Made by a program: the position numbers and the translations under genes. Of a DNA stretch of 64,000 nucleotides, positions 43,823-52,871 are shown in pieces (the first letter of the stretch is position 1; the number at the start of each line of letters is the position of its first letter). Source of the stretch: Pseudoxanthomonas sp. Root630 (GTDB lineage Bacteria > Pseudomonadota > Gammaproteobacteria > Xanthomonadales > Xanthomonadaceae); contig NZ_LMGY01000015.1 of the NCBI RefSeq assembly GCF_001427585.1, positions 358,684 through 422,683 on the forward strand, given 5' to 3'. The notes beneath the pieces are model-generated. The model saw only the letters and a list, made by a program, of their open reading frames with translations, ran no database searches and was not told the origin of the DNA.

Positions 43823-44553
43823 GGTTTGCGCCCCGTGCCGATTTCGCTGACCGCGGTGACGCGGCTGCGCTGGATCAACCACGACACGCCCATCAGGTCC
43901 TTGATGCCGACCAGCGCGCGTCCCAGGTTGGTGTACTTGGACTGGCCCGAACCGCGCGGCCGGTGGGAGACCGGCACGCTGACCGTCTTCCAGCCCGCGC
44001 GCTGCATCAGCGCCGGCAGATAGCGGTGCATGTGGTCGAAGTAGGGCAGATCGAGGAAGGTCGCGCGTTCGAACAGCTTGATGCCGCAGCCGGTGTCCGG
44101 CGTGTCGTCGCGCAGCAGGCGCTGGCGGATCCCGTTCGCCCAGCGCGACGCCCAGCGCTTGCTGGCGGTGTCCTTGCGGTCCACGCGCCAGCCGGCGTAC
44201 AGCCGGGTCTGCGCATCGCCCTCGTCGCGCGCGGCCAGCAGCTTGGGGATGTCGGCCGGATCATTCTGGCCGTCGCCGTCGAGCGTGGCGATCCAGGGCG
44301 ACAGCGCGTGCTTCACGCCGGTGCGGATGGCCGTGCTCTGCCCGCTGCGGCGGTGGTGCACCAGCACGCGCAGCTCGGGCACCTCGGCCTTCAGAGCGGT
44401 CAGGACGTCGCGCGTGTCGTCTTCGGACTGGTCGTCGACGCAGACGATATCGAACGGCACCCGCCCGCGCAGGTGCTGCACCACTTCGTGCACGAGCGGG
44501 CCGATGTTGCCGCGCTCGTTGAACACCGGGATCACGATGGAAAGGGCCGTCAT
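43819..44553 (-). CDS. Family 2 glycosyltransferase (polyprenyl-phosphate type, ArnC/DPM1-like)
   Basis: A 244-residue GT-A enzyme. ATG 44553 has a GAGGT ribosome site. ALSIVIPVFNERGNIGPLVHEV, DIVCVDDQSEDDT and TLDGDGQNDPADIPKLL (D-G-D metal motif) match enzymes that charge undecaprenyl or dolichyl phosphate with a sugar. No C-terminal helix pair is present, so it differs from GtrB. It probably supplies the lipid-linked sugar for the ArnT-like transferase at 47091-48809. The sugar itself cannot be told from sequence. Confidence 0.88.
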   Translation of the reverse strand: MTALSIVIPVFNERGNIGPLVHEVVQHLRGRVPFDIVCVDDQSEDDTRDVLTALKAEVPELRVLVHHRRSGQSTAIRTGVKHALSPWIATLDGDGQNDPADIPKLLAARDEGDAQTRLYAGWRVDRKDTASKRWASRWANGIRQRLLRDDTPDTGCGIKLFERATFLDLPYFDHMHRYLPALMQRAGWKTVSVPVSHRPRGSGQSKYTNLGRALVGIKDLMGVSWLIQRSRVTAVSEIGTGRKP

Positions 44554-44577
44554 GGCAGACCTCACGGGAACAACGGA

Positions 44578-46245
44578 TTATTGTCCGGCCCGGCAGGTCA
44601 GGAAAATGTCGTGGTCCGGCTGGTACAGCGCGGTCCGCACATCGACCAGCCCCAGCAGCGTATGGAACAGGTCGTCATGGCTGTGCGGGGCGGCGGCCAC
44701 CCGGCGCAGGCAGCCGGCGTCCAGCCCGGCCGATGCGCGCCAGCCCTCGGAGAACCAGGCGACCATCGGGACCTCCAACTGCTCACGGGGGGCGATCGAG
44801 TACGGCATGCCGTGCAGGTAGAGCCCCTTCTCGCCCAGCGATTCGCCATGGTCGGACACGTAGAGCAGGGCGGTGTCGTAACCGGGCAGCCGCGCCAGGT
44901 CGTCGATGGCGCCGGCCAGCACGTGGTCCGTGTAGCCGAGTGCGTTGTCGTACGCGTTCACGATCTGTTCCCGGCTGCAGCGGCCGAGGTCGGAGGTTTC
45001 GCACACCGGCGTGAATCGCCTGAACGCGGGCGGGTAGCGTTCGAAGTAGGTGGGGCCATGGTTGCCCAGCATGTGCAGGACGATCACCTGGTCGCCGGCC
45101 TGGCGGCGCGCGGCCTCGTCCAGGCCCTGCAGCAGGATGCCGTCGTGGCACCGTTTGCCGTTGCACAGGCCCGCGTCCGTGCGGGCGTGCATGTCTTCCA
45201 CCGGCAGGCCCGCGCACACGCCCTTGCAGCCGGACTGGTTGTCGCGCCAGAGCGTGGCCACGCCGGCGCGCTGCAGCACGTGCAGCACCGACTGGTGGCC
45301 ACGGATCGCCTTCTCGTCGTAGTGCGCGCGGCCGTACGGGGAGAACATGCAGGGCAGGGAGACTTCGGTGCTGCTGCCGCAGGCGCTGACATGCGGGAAG
45401 TTCAACACGCGCCGCTGGGCCAGCTCCGGCGTGGTCTGCCGCGCATAGCCGTTGAGGCCCCAGTTGGCGGCGCGCGCGGTTTCACCGACCACCAGCACCA
45501 GCAGGCGCGGCCGGCGCATCGTGGCCGCGGGGGACTGCACCGCGTCTTCGCCGATCGGCAGCTGCACCCGCGCCCGTCCGGGCGGGTCCTCGCTGACCGC
45601 CTTCGCCAGCGACACCAGGACGTTGGCCGGCGTGACCAGGTAGCGGACCTCGCGCTGGTTGCGCAGGAACGCGGTCAGCTGCTGCGTGACCGGCAGCACG
45701 CCGGCCAGTGCGATGGCGGCCATGCCGGCGAGCAGTGCGGCACGCAGGCCCAGCGTGCGCGTCCAGGTGCGTTCGCGCAGGCGCACGCGCCAGATCACCA
45801 CCAGCGCGGGCAGTGCGGCGAGCAGTGGCAGCAATGCGTCGCCGCCGGCGAGTTCGCTGGCTTCGCGCCAGTCGGTGTGCAACACGTTGCGCACCATGTC
45901 GGCGTCGATGTAGATGCCGTACGCCGCCATGTAGTGGCCCGCGAGCGCGGCGGTGACGACGAGCAGCGACAGCACGATGCGCGCGGTGCGGCGCCACACC
46001 AGCAACGACAGCCACACGCCATGCACCGCGGTCACGAGGAGGAACAGCGAAAGCGCCCACGACCACTGCGCCAGCGGTTGCGGTACCGCTGCGCGCCAGA
46101 ACACGGCGTTCGCGAACAGGCTGAAGTACAGGCAGGCGACGAGGATCAGCGTCTCGGTCCCTATCCAGGGCCGCGCCAGTACGACGGGACGCACACGGTG
46201 CCAGGCGCGGACGAGGGGGTTCTCGTGCAAGGTCGCCGCGTTCAT
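44578..46245 (-). CDS. eptA: Phosphoethanolamine transferase, EptA/MCR family
   Basis: Probably adds phosphoethanolamine to lipid A, lowering its negative charge and polymyxin binding. ATG 46245 gives 555 residues: five N-terminal helices (to about 190) and a periplasmic sulfatase-like domain. VVGETARAANWGLNGY, SACGSSTEVSLPCMFS (nucleophile Thr) and YVSDHGESLGEKGLYLHG (metal Asp-His) are intact, with Cys pairs CKGVC, CNGKRC and CETSDLGRC that form the usual disulfides. It overlaps the PAP2 gene by four bases. A longer frame reaching 48972 is a GC artefact. Confidence 0.93.
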   Translation of the reverse strand: MNAATLHENPLVRAWHRVRPVVLARPWIGTETLILVACLYFSLFANAVFWRAAVPQPLAQWSWALSLFLLVTAVHGVWLSLLVWRRTARIVLSLLVVTAALAGHYMAAYGIYIDADMVRNVLHTDWREASELAGGDALLPLLAALPALVVIWRVRLRERTWTRTLGLRAALLAGMAAIALAGVLPVTQQLTAFLRNQREVRYLVTPANVLVSLAKAVSEDPPGRARVQLPIGEDAVQSPAATMRRPRLLVLVVGETARAANWGLNGYARQTTPELAQRRVLNFPHVSACGSSTEVSLPCMFSPYGRAHYDEKAIRGHQSVLHVLQRAGVATLWRDNQSGCKGVCAGLPVEDMHARTDAGLCNGKRCHDGILLQGLDEAARRQAGDQVIVLHMLGNHGPTYFERYPPAFRRFTPVCETSDLGRCSREQIVNAYDNALGYTDHVLAGAIDDLARLPGYDTALLYVSDHGESLGEKGLYLHGMPYSIAPREQLEVPMVAWFSEGWRASAGLDAGCLRRVAAAPHSHDDLFHTLLGLVDVRTALYQPDHDIFLTCRAGQ

Positions 46246-46961
46246 GCCTGCGTCTCCGCCGTCGTCCACGCGCCACGCTGATGGAGCCATTCGATGGTGC
46301 ACGCCACCGCCCAGCAGACCGCGAGACTGGCGACGTCGTGGGACAGGAAGTGCGCACCGCGCAGCTGCTGCGCGAGACCGAACACGATGCCTGCCGCCAG
46401 GCCGAGGCCCAGCCCGGCATGGCGCCAGCGCGGCGCCGTGTGCAGGAAGAAGAAGTACAGCGCCACCCAGGCGTAACCCCCGGCGGCATGCGCGGCAGGG
46501 AAGCATGCGGCAGGCCCCGATGACGCGGGACGCGCGTCGAACAGTCCCAGATGGGGCCGGTGTCCGCCCAGGCCGACGAGGTCCCACGGGCAATCCATCT
46601 GGGTCAGCGCCTTGAGCGCGGCCACGCAGGCGATGGAGGCGAACACGGCCAACAACAGGCGCGCCGCCGGTCGCGTCCAGGTGGCGTCGGGCGAACGCCA
46701 GCGCAGCAGCGTCGCGACCAGCAGGCCCGCCCACGCTGCCTGGCTGAGTTGGCGGCCCCCGCGATGCAGGACGGTCTCCATCCACAGGCTGCGCTTGAGC
46801 GTCCAGGCGCCGCCCTCCCACTGGAACAAGCGCGTCGCCCAATGCAGGTCGATCTGTCGCGCGGCCCACCAGGCGAGCAGCAGCGATGCCATCGAGACGA
46901 CGAACAGCCGCGATACATCGCTGCGACGGGAAGGAAGGACAAGGGATGGCGAAACCGACAT
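46242..46961 (-). CDS. PAP2-family lipid phosphatase
   Basis: A 239-residue membrane protein with about six helices. The acid-phosphatase motifs are CFPAAHAAGGYAW (PAAH in place of the common PSGH) and GAHFLSHDVASLAVCW (the S/R-x-x-x-x-x-H-x-x-x-D motif); a first K-x6-RP-type motif is less clear (GGHRPHLGL). Coupled to eptA, it probably removes a phosphate from lipid A or an isoprenyl lipid, as LpxE/LpxF-like proteins do, so the freed site can be decorated. Substrate inferred. Confidence 0.85.
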   Translation of the reverse strand: MSVSPSLVLPSRRSDVSRLFVVSMASLLLAWWAARQIDLHWATRLFQWEGGAWTLKRSLWMETVLHRGGRQLSQAAWAGLLVATLLRWRSPDATWTRPAARLLLAVFASIACVAALKALTQMDCPWDLVGLGGHRPHLGLFDARPASSGPAACFPAAHAAGGYAWVALYFFFLHTAPRWRHAGLGLGLAAGIVFGLAQQLRGAHFLSHDVASLAVCWAVACTIEWLHQRGAWTTAETQA

Positions 46962-47090
46962 GCAGGACAGGCGTGGAGAAGGGCCTGCGCATGCTGGTGG
47001 TCGCGATGTCGTAGCGCGGTAGGACTTCCGTCGGAAGCCCGTTAAAGCGCGCGCGAATGATTCTCGCGTGCGCGTAGCGTTGTTTGAGGT

Positions 47091-48809
47091 TCAGTCTTCG
47101 CTGACGTCGGCGGACCAGTCCGCGGGTACGTCGCAGCCCGCGATCCAGGCATCGCCGGGCGCGAGGATCCATTCGCGCCGGTTCGATGCGCCGATGTCGA
47201 TCACCTTCGCGGGATCGAGGCAGGGGCCGATGGCCTCCTTGCGCAGGAACAGCCAGCGGCGGTCGGGCGATGCCAGCAACCACGCGTGTGCGTGCTGCCA
47301 TTGGTCCACCCACGGTTGTTTGAAGCCGAAGTCGGTCACCGGGCGGTCCGCCTGCAACAGGTGCTGTTCGCGCCAGCCCAGCATGGCCAGCTCCGCATCC
47401 GGCCCGATGCGCTGGCCCACGCGCTGCATCAGCGCGCGCGCGGAACTGTCCGGGCTCAGCGCGGGCATGAAGCCCATGCCGTACGCCGTCCACAAGGCGG
47501 CGGTCACGGTGACCAGTGCCACCACCACGCGGTGTCTGGAAGCGCGCGCCACGGCGACCATCGTCACCGCGGCCACCACCGCGAAGCCCACCAGCCACCG
47601 GCCCAGCTGGGCGACGGTGGCCATGTCCATGCCGCGGCCTTCGATCAGCGACTGCAGGCGCGCAGGCGACGCCGTCAGCAACCATCCACCCAGGCCGCCC
47701 GCGACCAGTGCCAGCACCGCCATGTAGGACCACAACGTCGCGCGCACCGCACGCCGCCGCAGCAAGGCCGGCAGCAACGGCGCGGCGGCCACCGCCAGCG
47801 CCGGCAGCATCGGGAAGATGTAGACCTCGCGCTTGCCCGGGCTGGCGCTGAAGAACACCAGGACCAGCAGCGCCCAGCCCAGCAGCAGCGCATGCCGCGC
47901 ATCCACGCGCTTCAGCCGTCGCCACCATGCCGGCAACAGCCAGGGCGCGAGCAGTACGCCGGGCAGCCACAGCGTCAGCATCGTCTGCAGGTAGTACCAG
48001 GCCGGCTTCACGTGGTGCCAGGCATTCGCGTAACGGGTGCCGGTCTGCTTGAACAGCATCTCGCGCGCGTAGGTGTACAGCGCGGGGTCGGCCGATGTCA
48101 GCGCGACCGACAGCATCGGCACCAGCCATACCCCTGCGCCGGCGATGAATCCCGCCGCGCCGACCAGGACATGCAGGCCGCGATGCGGCGGCAGCGTCTG
48201 CCGCGACTTCAGCCGTACCCATAGCCACGGCAGGAACACCAGCAGCGGCAGGAAGCCCACGCCCTTGGTCACCGTGCCCAGGCCCGCGGCGAACGTGCCC
48301 AGCGCGAGCAACCAGGGGTTCGGCTTCTCCAGCAGGTAGCGCAGCAAGGCCCACAGCGACAGCGTGGTCATGCCCACCAGCACCATGTCGATCTGCGCCC
48401 GCTTCGCCTGCAGGACGAACTGCAGGCACACGAACAGCCCGAACACCGCGTACGGCATGGTGTGCCGGCCCCACAACCGCCGCGCCAGGTCGCCCGTCAG
48501 CCACAGGGTCAGCAGCGCGGCGAGCAGCGAGGGCAGCAGGAACGCCACCTGCCAGCTCCGCACCACCAAGTAACTCGCCGCCTGCAGCCACATGAAGGTG
48601 GGCGGCTTTTCCGCATACAACTCGATGCCCCGGTGCGGGAACAGCCACTGCCCGGTCTCGATCATCGTGCGCGCCGCCAGCACGAAGCGCGGCTCGTCGG
48701 CCGGCATCGGTTCGCGCAGGCCCAGCCCGGCCAGCAGTGCCCAGACCATCAGCAGGAGCAGCAGCGGGGTCTGCCAACGGGGGGCGTTGCGGAGGTGCAT
48801 CGGGGTCAT
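47091..48809 (-). CDS. ArnT-like glycosyltransferase (GT83, lipid A or glycan modifying)
   Basis: A 572-residue protein of the PMT/ArnT superfamily, from ATG 48809 (MTPMHLRN; ATG 48800 is possible). About twelve helices, with the first periplasmic loop PMPADEPRFVLAARTMIETGQW (the D-E pair of the active site) and RGIELYAEKPPTFMWLQA, which is very close to the ArnT pattern of Tyr/Glu/Lys-Pro-Pro. KREVYIFPMLPALAV and a soluble C-terminal tail follow. It probably transfers a polyprenyl-linked sugar to lipid A. No arnA/B/D genes for L-Ara4N are near, so another sugar is likely. Confidence 0.87.
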   Translation of the reverse strand: MTPMHLRNAPRWQTPLLLLLMVWALLAGLGLREPMPADEPRFVLAARTMIETGQWLFPHRGIELYAEKPPTFMWLQAASYLVVRSWQVAFLLPSLLAALLTLWLTGDLARRLWGRHTMPYAVFGLFVCLQFVLQAKRAQIDMVLVGMTTLSLWALLRYLLEKPNPWLLALGTFAAGLGTVTKGVGFLPLLVFLPWLWVRLKSRQTLPPHRGLHVLVGAAGFIAGAGVWLVPMLSVALTSADPALYTYAREMLFKQTGTRYANAWHHVKPAWYYLQTMLTLWLPGVLLAPWLLPAWWRRLKRVDARHALLLGWALLVLVFFSASPGKREVYIFPMLPALAVAAAPLLPALLRRRAVRATLWSYMAVLALVAGGLGGWLLTASPARLQSLIEGRGMDMATVAQLGRWLVGFAVVAAVTMVAVARASRHRVVVALVTVTAALWTAYGMGFMPALSPDSSARALMQRVGQRIGPDAELAMLGWREQHLLQADRPVTDFGFKQPWVDQWQHAHAWLLASPDRRWLFLRKEAIGPCLDPAKVIDIGASNRREWILAPGDAWIAGCDVPADWSADVSED

Positions 48810-48838
48810 CGGCGGTCGCGGTGGCCTGCAGCGGAGCG

Positions 48839-48885
48839 CATGATGGTGGATCATGGAGCGTAAGAGAATCGTCGGAACTCCGACG
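48839..48885. promoter_or_regulatory. Two palindromes in the divergent control region of the ArnT-like gene and the response regulator
   Basis: CATGAT-GGTGG-ATCATG (48839-48855) and CGTCGGA-AC-TCCGACG (48870-48885) are perfect inverted repeats within the 137-bp gap between the two starts. They are candidate operators or leader hairpins. OmpR-type regulators usually bind direct repeats, so a link to the neighbouring regulator is uncertain. Confidence 0.45.
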
Positions 48886-48946
48886 GCGCTTCGACATCCG
48901 GCCTGCGATGCTGCCGGCCCTTTCCCGCGTGCACGAGTCCCTGCCG

Positions 48947-49639
48947 ATGCGGCTGCTGGTCATCGAAGACAACCGGAGCCTGGTGGCGAACCTCTTCGAT
49001 TACTTCGAGGCGCGCGGCCATACGCTGGACGCGGCGCCCGACGGCATCACCGGCCTGCACCTGGCCAGTACCCAGGTCTACGACGCCATCGTGCTGGACT
49101 GGATGCTGCCGCGGCTGGAGGGGCCGGAGGTGCTGCGCCGGCTGCGCGAGGAGCACGGCTCCGACGTGCCCGTCATCATGCTGACCGCGCGCGATGAACT
49201 GCCGGACAAGATCGCCGGCTTCCGCGCCGGGGCCGACGATTACCTGACCAAGCCCTTCGCCCTGCCCGAACTGGAAGTGCGGCTGGAGGCGCTGATGGCG
49301 CGCGTGCATGGCCGACAGCGCCGCAAGGTGCTGGAAGTGCACGACCTGAAGCTGGACCTCGCGACGCTGGAAGCCACCCGTGCCGGCCAGCCGCTGCACC
49401 TGTATCCCGCCTGCCGCAAGCTGCTGGAGACGCTGATGCAGGCCAGTCCCGCCGCGGTCACCCGCCAGCAGCTGGAGCACGCGCTCTGGGGCGACCATCC
49501 CCCCGATGGCGACATGCTGCGCTCCCATGTCTACGAGTTGCGACGCAGCGTGGATGGTCCGTTCACGGTGAAGCTCATCCAGACCTTGCCGCGCACCGGT
49601 TACCGGATCGCCGTGCCGCACGAGGCGGGCACGCCGTGA
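48947..49639 (+). CDS. OmpR-family response regulator
   Basis: A 230-residue regulator from ATG 48947 (MRLLVIEDN); an upstream ATG at 48908 would add a non-family extension. The receiver domain (1-120) has phospho-acceptor Asp51 (VLDWMLPRL), Thr80 (MLTARDE) and Lys102 (YLTKPF). A winged-helix DNA-binding domain follows (about 130-228) with RQQLEHALWGDHPPDGDMLRSHVYELRR and LIQTLPRTGYRI. It is divergent from the lipid-modifying operon, which it may control, in the way PmrA/PhoP-type regulators do. The kinase gene overlaps its stop by four bases. Confidence 0.93.
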   Translation: MRLLVIEDNRSLVANLFDYFEARGHTLDAAPDGITGLHLASTQVYDAIVLDWMLPRLEGPEVLRRLREEHGSDVPVIMLTARDELPDKIAGFRAGADDYLTKPFALPELEVRLEALMARVHGRQRRKVLEVHDLKLDLATLEATRAGQPLHLYPACRKLLETLMQASPAAVTRQQLEHALWGDHPPDGDMLRSHVYELRRSVDGPFTVKLIQTLPRTGYRIAVPHEAGTP

Positions 49640-50904
49640 TCTCCCGGCGCAGCCTGCGTTCGCACATCCTGATGTGGCTGGGCGGTTACGCCCTGCTGCT
49701 GACCGTGGCGGTGATGCTGCACGGGTTCCTGGTCAACGAGATCGCCGAACGGCTGGTCTGGGATTCGCTGCTGAAGACCGAACTGGAGCACCACCTGCAG
49801 CGCAACGCCGACGATCCGCGCTACCGCTGGAGCGATACCGACGACCTGCAGCTGTACACCTCCACCGACGCGCGACCGCTGCCGCGCGAAGTGGTCGGCC
49901 TGCCGGAAGGCATCCACGACGAACTGGTGATGGGCGACCGCGAGGTGCTCGTCCTCGTGCGCACCGTCGAAGGCGTGAAGTACACGCTGGTGCTGGACAT
50001 CACCGAACTGGAATCGCAGGAAGACACGCTCACGCTGATCGTGTTCGGCCTGGCCGTGACGCTGGTGCTGCTGATGGGCCTGTCGGTCGCCTGGGGCCTG
50101 CGGCGCTCGCTGCGCCCGCTGACCCAACTCGCCGCCGACATCGGCGCGCTGTCCCCCGACCGCATGGGCCAGCGGATCGCCGTGTCGGAGAAAGCGACCA
50201 CCGAACTGGTCGTGATCGCCAGTGCGCTGAACGACTATCTCCGCCGGCACGAATCCTTCATCGAGCGCGAGCGCGTCTTCATCGACACCACCAGCCACGA
50301 GCTCCGTACGCCCATCGCCATCATCGCCGGCGCGAGCGAACTCGCCCTCGATCAGGCGGACCTTCCGGGACCCGCGCGCCAGCAGGTGCAGCGGATCCAT
50401 CGCACCGCACGCGACGTCGAGCGCATGATCGCGCTGCTGCTGACGCTGGCGAAGGATCCTGCGCGCCTGTCGCGCAACAACGACGTGGTGCTGTTGCACG
50501 AGCTGCTGCCGGACATCATCGAGGACCACCAGCACCTGATGCAGGGCAAGGACCTGACGATCGTCATCGATGCGCTGGCGCCCTGCAGCGTGGCCGCGCC
50601 GCTGCACATCGTGCAGGCCGCCATCGGCAACCTGTTGCGCAACGCCATCGAGAACAGCGATCGCGGCGAGATCCACGTGCGGCTCGATGCCGACGCCACG
50701 GTCACGCTCGAGGACCCCGGCCACGGCATGACGCCGGAAGACATCAGCCGCATCTACGCCCAGATGGCGCGCGGCGGCAGCCGTGAGGGCGGTGGCATCG
50801 GCCTGGACCTGCTGGCACGCCTGTGCGAACACCTCGGCTGGACGTTGTCCATCCAGTCCGCGCCGGGCCGCGGCACCATCAGTCGGCTGCGCCTCTCCCG
50901 CTGA
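49636..50904 (+). CDS. Sensor histidine kinase, partner of the OmpR-type regulator
   Basis: A 422-residue kinase starting with GTG 49636 inside the regulator's stop (GTGA), so translation is coupled. Two helices (about 10-33 and 131-154) frame a roughly 100-residue periplasmic sensor with no domain I recognise, then HAMP (about 155-208). The H-box has His221 in TSHELRTPIAIIAGASEL; the N-box is IGNLLRNAIENS, the G1-box EDPGHGM and the G2-box GGGIGLDLL. The signal could be envelope stress, cations or antimicrobial peptides; this is inference from the neighbours. Confidence 0.93.
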   Translation: MISRRSLRSHILMWLGGYALLLTVAVMLHGFLVNEIAERLVWDSLLKTELEHHLQRNADDPRYRWSDTDDLQLYTSTDARPLPREVVGLPEGIHDELVMGDREVLVLVRTVEGVKYTLVLDITELESQEDTLTLIVFGLAVTLVLLMGLSVAWGLRRSLRPLTQLAADIGALSPDRMGQRIAVSEKATTELVVIASALNDYLRRHESFIERERVFIDTTSHELRTPIAIIAGASELALDQADLPGPARQQVQRIHRTARDVERMIALLLTLAKDPARLSRNNDVVLLHELLPDIIEDHQHLMQGKDLTIVIDALAPCSVAAPLHIVQAAIGNLLRNAIENSDRGEIHVRLDADATVTLEDPGHGMTPEDISRIYAQMARGGSREGGGIGLDLLARLCEHLGWTLSIQSAPGRGTISRLRLSR

Positions 50905-50959
50905 GCCGGTTTCACGCGAGGGGGACTAGCATGCCCTCTCCGCCTGCAGGAGAACCTCC

Positions 50960-51604
50960 ATGAAGCCCGTGCTGCTGTGCAGTCTCGTCCTCCTGCTGGG
51001 CGCGTGCGCGCGCGAGGCTCCAGCGCCCGTGCAGGCTGCGCCGCCGGCGGCCTCTCCCGCCGTCGATGCAGATCCGCCCGCCCCCGATGCCGTCGCCCCG
51101 GCGATGGCGCCGCCCTCGTTCGACTGCGCGAAGGCGGTATCCGCGGCGGAGAAGCAGGTCTGCGGCGACGCGGAGCTGGCCGCGCTGGACCGCACGCTGG
51201 CCGCACGTTATGCCGCATTGCCGGCGCCGGATCCCGCCGTGCAGCGCGGGTGGGCGAAGGGGCGCGACGACTGCTGGAAGGCCGGCGACGCACGCACCTG
51301 CGTGCTGGAGGCCTACAAGACGCGACTGGTCGAACTGGCGATGCATGCGCCCGACGCCGCTGTGCCCAAGATCGTGAAGTACCGCTGCAGCGACAACGCC
51401 AAGCCCTTCACGATGACGTACTACCACGACATCGATCCGCAGGCGGCCGTGATGGCCTGGGGCAATGACGACGCCATCGTATTCCCGCAACCGGCCGCCA
51501 GCGGCGCCAAGTACGGCCGTGCCGGTGTGGAGTACTGGGAGCACCAGGGCGAAGCCAGCGTGGACTTCTTCGGCGACAAGCTGAGTTGCCGGCCGATGCC
51601 GTGA
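50960..51604 (+). CDS. Lipoprotein with LprI-like and MliC-like lysozyme-inhibitor regions
   Basis: A 214-residue lipoprotein (Leu-Gly-Ala-Cys16), then a 35-residue Ala/Pro linker. Residues about 53-130 (FDCAKAVSAAEKQVCGDAELAALDRTLAARY ... CVLEAYKTRLVEL) match the DUF1311/LprI fold with four Cys. Residues about 138-214 (YRCSDNAKPFTMTYYHD, ... DFFGDKLSCRPMP) match the MliC/PliC C-type lysozyme inhibitor domain with its Cys pair. Both families inhibit lysozyme, so the protein probably guards the cell wall at the outer membrane. The two-domain combination is notable. It lies between the two-component system and cca. Confidence 0.82.
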   Translation: MKPVLLCSLVLLLGACAREAPAPVQAAPPAASPAVDADPPAPDAVAPAMAPPSFDCAKAVSAAEKQVCGDAELAALDRTLAARYAALPAPDPAVQRGWAKGRDDCWKAGDARTCVLEAYKTRLVELAMHAPDAAVPKIVKYRCSDNAKPFTMTYYHDIDPQAAVMAWGNDDAIVFPQPAASGAKYGRAGVEYWEHQGEASVDFFGDKLSCRPMP

Positions 51605-51621
51605 TCGCGCCGGAGTACCGG

Positions 51622-52848
51622 TCAGCCCGCCTGGCGCGCCGACCGCACCGCCTGCACGCGCGCCTCGCGCACGGCCTCGCCGATCTCCGGGCCGCTCATG
51701 CCGTCGCGTGCCACGTCCCGGGCGCTGACGCGCAGCGTCGCCTCGTGCAGGCGCACCAGCGTGCGCCCCTGCGGATAGTCGGCGTCTTCGTTGCCGCCGC
51801 GGCCGCGCTTGTCGGCTTCGCACACGGTAGCCAGCCACGGAATGCGCTCCGGCCTCCGGAACGCATCGCAACGGGTGAGCAGTTCGACGACGGTGGCATC
51901 GCGCAGCTCGTCGAGCCGATGCACGTTGAGGTGCTCGCGGCAGGCCATCACCGCCAGCTCGCGGTGGTCGACCGGCACTTTCAAGCGCTCGCACAGCGCC
52001 ATCACCGGCTTCACGCCGGCATGCTCGTGGCCGATGTGTTTGGGCAGCACGTCGGCCGGCGTCAGCGCCTTGCCGAGGTCATGCACCAGGGCGGCGAAAC
52101 CGATCCGGGCGTCGCCGGGCGCGAGTCGCGCCGCCATGTCGCTGACCATCTGCTGGTGCAGGCCGGTATCCACCTCGGGGTGGTACTCCGCGCGCTGTGG
52201 CACGCCATACAGCGCATCCACTTCCGGCAGCACCACGGCCAGCGCGCCGCAATCGCGCAGCGTGGACAGGAAGGCCGAAGGCTGCGCCGAGCCCAGCGCG
52301 CGCCGCAGTTCCTGCCACACGCGTTCGGGCACCAGCGCATCGAGTTCACCGCTGTCGACCATCGTGCGCATCAGCGCCATCGTTTCCGGTGCGATGGAGA
52401 AACCCAGCGGCGCGAACCGCGCCATGAAGCGCGCCGCGCGCAGCACGCGCAACGGATCCTCGACGAAGGCCGGGCCCACGTGGCGGAGCACGCGGGCTTC
52501 GACATCGCGTGCGCCGCCGTAGGGGTCCACGAGCGTGCCGTCGTCGGCCTGCGCGATCGCATTGAGGGTGAAGTCGCGCCGCTGCAGGTCTTCTTCCAGC
52601 GTCACCGATGGATCGGCATCGACGACGAACCCCCGGTAGCCGCGCCCACTCTTGCGCTCGGTGCGCGCCAGCGCATGCTCCTCGCCGGTATCGGGATGCA
52701 GGAACACCGGGAAGTCGCGGCCGACGGCCTTGAAACCCCGCGCTTCCATCTCCGCCTGGCTGGCGCCGACGACCACCCAGTCGCGATCGCCGGGCGGCAG
52801 GCCCAGCAACCGGTCGCGTACCGCGCCGCCGACGAGATAGGTCTTCAT
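51622..52848 (-). CDS. cca: Multifunctional CCA tRNA nucleotidyltransferase
   Basis: Adds or repairs the 3' CCA of tRNAs without a template. The 408-residue protein has [16 protein letters not shown] and [11 protein letters not shown] (catalytic Asp-x-Asp), [15 protein letters not shown], the RRD/ERxxxE-type segment RVLRAARF, and an HD domain ([25 protein letters not shown]) that gives phosphatase and phosphodiesterase activity. This is the class II bacterial type found in gammaproteobacteria. It follows the slt gene by 23 bases on the same strand. Confidence 0.95.
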   Translation of the reverse strand: MKTYLVGGAVRDRLLGLPPGDRDWVVVGASQAEMEARGFKAVGRDFPVFLHPDTGEEHALARTERKSGRGYRGFVVDADPSVTLEEDLQRRDFTLNAIAQADDGTLVDPYGGARDVEARVLRHVGPAFVEDPLRVLRAARFMARFAPLGFSIAPETMALMRTMVDSGELDALVPERVWQELRRALGSAQPSAFLSTLRDCGALAVVLPEVDALYGVPQRAEYHPEVDTGLHQQMVSDMAARLAPGDARIGFAALVHDLGKALTPADVLPKHIGHEHAGVKPVMALCERLKVPVDHRELAVMACREHLNVHRLDELRDATVVELLTRCDAFRRPERIPWLATVCEADKRGRGGNEDADYPQGRTLVRLHEATLRVSARDVARDGMSGPEIGEAVREARVQAVRSARQAG

Positions 52849-52871
52849 GCCGCCATGATAGCGGCCCGCGC

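Noticed and set aside
46962-47090. Possible small RNA or REP remnant (GGACTTCCGTCGGAAGCC) between the PAP2 and ArnT-like genes
   Set aside because: Only a weak hairpin is visible and there are no promoter or terminator signals; not enough for a call.
44578-48972. Minus-strand frame of 1,464 codons suggesting a giant transferase fusion
   Set aside because: Only the last 555 codons (from ATG 46245) encode the EptA-like protein. The upstream part is an out-of-frame shadow of the PAP2 and ArnT-like genes.
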